This document shows positions 14,148 to 14,806 of a stretch of 14,806 nt of DNA, piece by piece. The stretch covers positions 36,976 through 51,781 of the forward strand of contig DKFH01000195.1 of NCBI GenBank assembly GCA_002452315.1. The letters are read 5' to 3'. Positions within the stretch are counted from its first letter, which is position 1. Each line of letters opens with the position of its first letter. The stretch comes from Anaerolineaceae bacterium UBA6801 (lineage in GTDB: Bacteria > Chloroflexota > Anaerolineae > Anaerolineales > Anaerolineaceae). The position numbers and the translations under genes are program-made. Below the pieces are notes generated by a model that was not told the DNA's origin, ran no database searches, and saw only the letters and a list, made by a program, of their open reading frames with translations.

Positions 14148-14806
14148 TATGTTGCCTCCTGAATGATGGGAACGGGTACGTTATCGGCGATCAATAGTTC
14201 TTTCGCCAGGGCTTGATAGGCTCGGGCGCCGGTAGAATCCGGCGCATACACCGAAATTGGCATCCCGTAGGATGGGGCTTCAGCCAGCCGGATGGACCGT
14301 GGAATGATCGCTTCGAAGACTTGCTCTCCAAAGAACCCTTTGACTTCCCGGACAACGTCTGCGGCTAGGTTTGTGCGTCCGTCAAACATTGTGAGGATGA
14401 CCCCGCGGATTTCTAAATTCTCGAACAGTGAATTTTTGACGAGATTGATCGTCCGGGTCAGCTGTCCCAACCCTTCCAGGGCCAGGAATTCACACTGGAC
14501 CGGGATCAGAACCCCGTTCAAGGCGGCCACAAGACCGTTCAATGTCAGCAAGCCCAGGGAGGGCGGGCAATCAACCAGAATATAATCGTAACGGTGTTGA
14601 ATGGGTTCCAGGACGTTTTTAAGGATGAATTCACGGTTGACAGCATCGATCAATTCAATTTCCGCACCGGCTAAAGCCGGGGAAGAGGGGAGCAGGGATA
14701 ATTTATAGCGGGGATTGTGGAGAATTTGGGGGAGGATGGGTTGTGCCCCAATCAGCACATTGTAGGTGCCGCCGTTGACCTGGTGTTTGTCGACACCCAG
14801 GCACGA
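14147..14806 (-). CDS. parA: Chromosome-partitioning ATPase ParA (5' part outside window)
   Basis: The window holds the C-terminal 219 residues; the frame stays open through the right edge, so the Walker A/P-loop and the true start lie beyond it. The visible part begins SCLGVDKHQVNGGTYNVLIG, the usual stretch after the DPQGN motif. It continues with the Walker B-like YDYILVDCPPSLGLLTLNGL, then PVQCEFLALEGLGQL, LTMFDGRTNLAADVVREV and IPRSIRLAEAPSYGMPI, all standard for Soj/ParA. ParA dimerises with ATP on the nucleoid and moves ParB-parS complexes. The GTG near 14758 is internal, not a start. It forms an operon with parB, overlapping it by one base. Confidence 0.95.
   Translation of the reverse strand, partial: SCLGVDKHQVNGGTYNVLIGAQPILPQILHNPRYKLSLLPSSPALAGAEIELIDAVNREFILKNVLEPIQHRYDYILVDCPPSLGLLTLNGLVAALNGVLIPVQCEFLALEGLGQLTRTINLVKNSLFENLEIRGVILTMFDGRTNLAADVVREVKGFFGEQVFEAIIPRSIRLAEAPSYGMPISVYAPDSTGARAYQALAKELLIADNVPVPIIQEAT
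14155..14160 (-). promoter_or_regulatory. Ribosome binding site for parB inside parA
   Basis: On the minus strand AGGAGG lies within the last codons of parA, seven bases before the parB ATG. Together with the TAATG stop-start overlap it indicates coupled translation of the two partners. Confidence 0.7.

Noticed and set aside
14756..14758. GTG as the start of parA
   Set aside because: The frame continues to the right edge with typical ParA sequence, so this GTG is an internal valine codon.
13275..14806. parS site or replication origin near parAB
   Set aside because: No match to TGTTTCACGTGAAACA was seen by eye, and no DnaA box cluster, dnaA or gidA/gidB gene is in the window.
1..14806. tRNA, rRNA, CRISPR array, insertion sequence or prophage
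   Set aside because: Genes are close-packed on both strands with housekeeping functions; no spaced direct repeats, transposase, integrase or structural RNA pattern was seen.

Overview
The window looks like a chromosomal segment of a bacterium of the phylum Chloroflexota, probably class Anaerolineae. That placement is inference from gene content and order (a DUF3662/FHA-RodA cluster, a Cys-less membrane-anchored peptide-binding protein after secG, a PduO-type adenosyltransferase with DUF554, tandem-HTH regulator, chromosomal parAB). No rRNA or other marker gene is present. It holds fourteen complete genes, two partial genes at the edges, and very little non-coding DNA. I see no mobile element, CRISPR array, tRNA or rRNA.

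Region 1 (1-2822, minus strand) is an apparent operon read as fhaA-like, fhaB-like, mtnP, rodA (cut by the left edge). It resembles the FhaA-FhaB-PstP-RodA-PbpA-Pkn envelope cluster of Actinobacteria, with an MTA phosphorylase where the phosphatase would be. Region 2 (2854-4729, plus) is archease plus RtcB, an RNA-ligation pair, divergent from region 1 across a 31-bp gap that contains a perfect palindrome with a TATAAT on each strand. Region 3 (4726-5793, minus) is a PHP-domain metallohydrolase whose stop codon overlaps that of rtcB.

Region 4 (5851-9154, plus) runs secG, a peptide-type ABC substrate-binding protein without permease or ATPase genes, an ATP:cob(I)alamin adenosyltransferase and a DUF554 membrane protein. 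It has a good promoter in front of secG and tight spacing among the last three genes. Region 5 (9218-11580, minus) has a membrane-anchored DsbA-like thioredoxin, a two-part GNAT acetyltransferase and a tandem-HTH XRE regulator. The regulator's promoter carries an inverted repeat between -35 and -10. Region 6 (11663-14806, minus) is parA (cut by the right edge), parB and a YtcJ-like amidohydrolase, tightly coupled.

Most genes are housekeeping: envelope growth, chromosome segregation, protein export, RNA repair, methionine salvage and cofactor maturation. The most interesting points are the FHA/MTAP/RodA arrangement, the two symmetric divergent promoters and the operator-like repeat in the XRE promoter. 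I found no convincing wholly new system.
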